64,000 nt of DNA, taken from assembly GCF_000960975.1 (NCBI RefSeq), contig NZ_CP010803.1:248001-312000 (forward strand), written 5' to 3'. The notes under the pieces were generated by a model. The model was not told the origin of the DNA and did no database searches. It saw only the letters and a program-made list of their open reading frames with translations. Position 1 is the stretch's first letter; the number at the start of each line of letters is the position of its first letter. The DNA comes from Martelella endophytica. GTDB taxonomy: Bacteria > Pseudomonadota > Alphaproteobacteria > Rhizobiales > Rhizobiaceae. Made by a program: the position numbers and the translations under genes. Shown piece by piece: positions 62,967 through 64,000 of the stretch.

Positions 62967-64000
62967 TTACCAGCCGCTGCCCTTCAGATCCTCAAGGTCA
63001 ATCTCGAGGATTTCAAGGTTTTCAGCGGCAGTGCCGTCGCCGGCCAGCGTATTGTGGACGGCCGACCAGAACAGCGAGGAGACCTCGTTATACTTGCCCT
63101 TTGTGGGGGCGGACGGCCGCGGAACGGCGTTCAGGAACACCTCTTTCCAGCGCGGAATGATCGGCTGCTGCTCGGCGATTTCCGGATCGTCATAAAGCGC
63201 GACGAGCGTCGGCAGGTTGGTCTGCTTCAGGGCGCGTTCCTTCTGCGCCTCGGGGCCGGCCAGATACATGGCAAGCGAGACGGCGGCCTCCTGATGCTTG
63301 CTGTATTTCGACACGGCGACATTCCAGCCGCCAAGCGTTGCTGCCGGCGATCCGCCGTCCGGGCCGGCCGGCAGGGTCGTGACGTCGAACTCGCCCTTGA
63401 TCGGGCTCGAATCGTCATTGCCGAGCGCATAGGCATAGGGCCAGTTGCGCATGAACACGGCATTGCCGGTCTGCCAGACGCCGCGGGCCTCCTCTTCCAT
63501 GTAGGCGAGCACGCCTTCCGGCGAGATCGTGTTGATCCAGGAAGCGGCTTCCTCTACCGCCGCCGCGGCCTTGGGATTGTTGATCGAGATCGTGCCGTCC
63601 GGCTCAACGATCTGGCCGCCGCCATAGGACTTCACCCATTCCAGCGCGTCGCAGGTCAGCCCCTCATAGGCGTTGCCCTGCCAGACATAACCCCACATGT
63701 CGGCATTGCCGTCGGCCCGCTCGCCGTCCTGGATTTCCTTGGCGGTCTCGGCAAGCTCCGTCCAGGTCTTCGGCGGTTCCTTGCCGTATTTGTCGAGCAG
63801 GTCCTTGCGGTAGTAGAGCGCCGGCGCGTCGGTAAAGATCGGCATCGCCACGAGCTTGCCGTCAACGGTCTGCGACTGGATGATCGAGGGGAAATAGTCG
63901 TCGATGACATCCTTGGCGGCATCGCTCAGATCGACGAAATGATCGGCAAGCTGCGGCGCCCAGATGACGTCGGTCTGGTAGAGATCGACATCGGCGTTAC
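62967..64000 (-). CDS. thuE: Trehalose/maltose-binding protein ThuE, truncated by window edge
   Basis: C-terminal 344 or so residues of a CUT1 solute-binding protein; the frame is open to the window end and reads NADVDLYQTDVIWAPQLADH there, so the N-terminus and signal peptide lie outside. GKLVAMPIFTDAPALYYRKD is the typical ligand-cleft region and WPYAYALGND a further family motif. It is first in thuEFGKAB, which supports binding of trehalose, with maltose and sucrose as known alternative ligands in rhizobia. Confidence 0.93.
   Translation of the reverse strand, partial: NADVDLYQTDVIWAPQLADHFVDLSDAAKDVIDDYFPSIIQSQTVDGKLVAMPIFTDAPALYYRKDLLDKYGKEPPKTWTELAETAKEIQDGERADGNADMWGYVWQGNAYEGLTCDALEWVKSYGGGQIVEPDGTISINNPKAAAAVEEAASWINTISPEGVLAYMEEEARGVWQTGNAVFMRNWPYAYALGNDDSSPIKGEFDVTTLPAGPDGGSPAATLGGWNVAVSKYSKHQEAAVSLAMYLAGPEAQKERALKQTNLPTLVALYDDPEIAEQQPIIPRWKEVFLNAVPRPSAPTKGKYNEVSSLFWSAVHNTLAGDGTAAENLEILEIDLEDLKGSGW

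Overview
The window is a GC-rich (roughly 60-65% by eye) alphaproteobacterial chromosome segment that looks like a member of the Rhizobiaceae or a close relative (order Hyphomicrobiales). The pointers are the complete trehalose-uptake order thuEFGKAB, the tonB / hemP-hmuSTUV heme locus with TGA-N9-TCA iron boxes, a Ku-LigD pair behind an EcfG-type general-stress promoter, heterotetrameric sarcosine oxidase genes, and a rhizobial-type intergenic mosaic repeat. I see no transposase, integrase, phage gene, tRNA, rRNA or CRISPR array. Genus assignment would be guesswork.

Layout. 1-9962: glycogen operon glgP(partial)-glgB-glgC-glgA-pgm-glgX, almost without gaps, followed by a MaoC-like hydratase and a DUF2332 protein. 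11543-17434 (minus): sarcosine oxidase operon soxB-(alpha/beta hydrolase)-soxD-soxA-soxG. 17740-18991: rpsU and a TPR lipoprotein, each with a terminator. 19119-25309: heme-iron uptake, with tonB and a small periplasmic protein on the minus strand and hemP-hmuS-hmuT-hmuU-hmuV divergent from them. 25375-29090: rsmD, an RluB-like pseudouridine synthase, tadA, a GNAT acetyltransferase and a lipoprotein. 29276-32269: ileS. 32656-35697: a GH2 glycosidase divergent from a LacI regulator, with a palindromic operator between them. 35749-36735: a MurB of the E. coli type. 36914-38557: a LuxR-type HTH fused to an alpha/beta hydrolase.

38739-40930 holds what I consider the most interesting locus: a small, glycine-rich, TbpB-barrel-like lipoprotein followed by a Slam-like outer-membrane protein (TPR domain plus beta-barrel), i.e. 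a putative type XI secretion pair. 40927-42772: TetR and MFS exporter with repeated operator-like sites. 42977-50577: LacI regulator plus a CUT1 sugar ABC transporter, a second GH2 enzyme and the transporter ATPase, with matching operators ahead of lacI and ahead of the binding protein. 50778-53891: a periplasmic, cysteine-free molybdopterin-fold protein and a hybrid histidine kinase, flanked on both sides by near-identical 18-bp palindromes. 54366-57722: ku-ligD for non-homologous end joining. 57824-64000 (minus): thuEFGKAB, with thuE running off the window.

How the genes fit together: much of the window concerns carbon capture and storage (glycogen, trehalose, beta-glycosides, methylated glycine), with separate modules for heme iron, surface lipoprotein display, stress-linked DNA repair and signalling. 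All functions are inferred from recognisable motifs and gene order. No database search was run.
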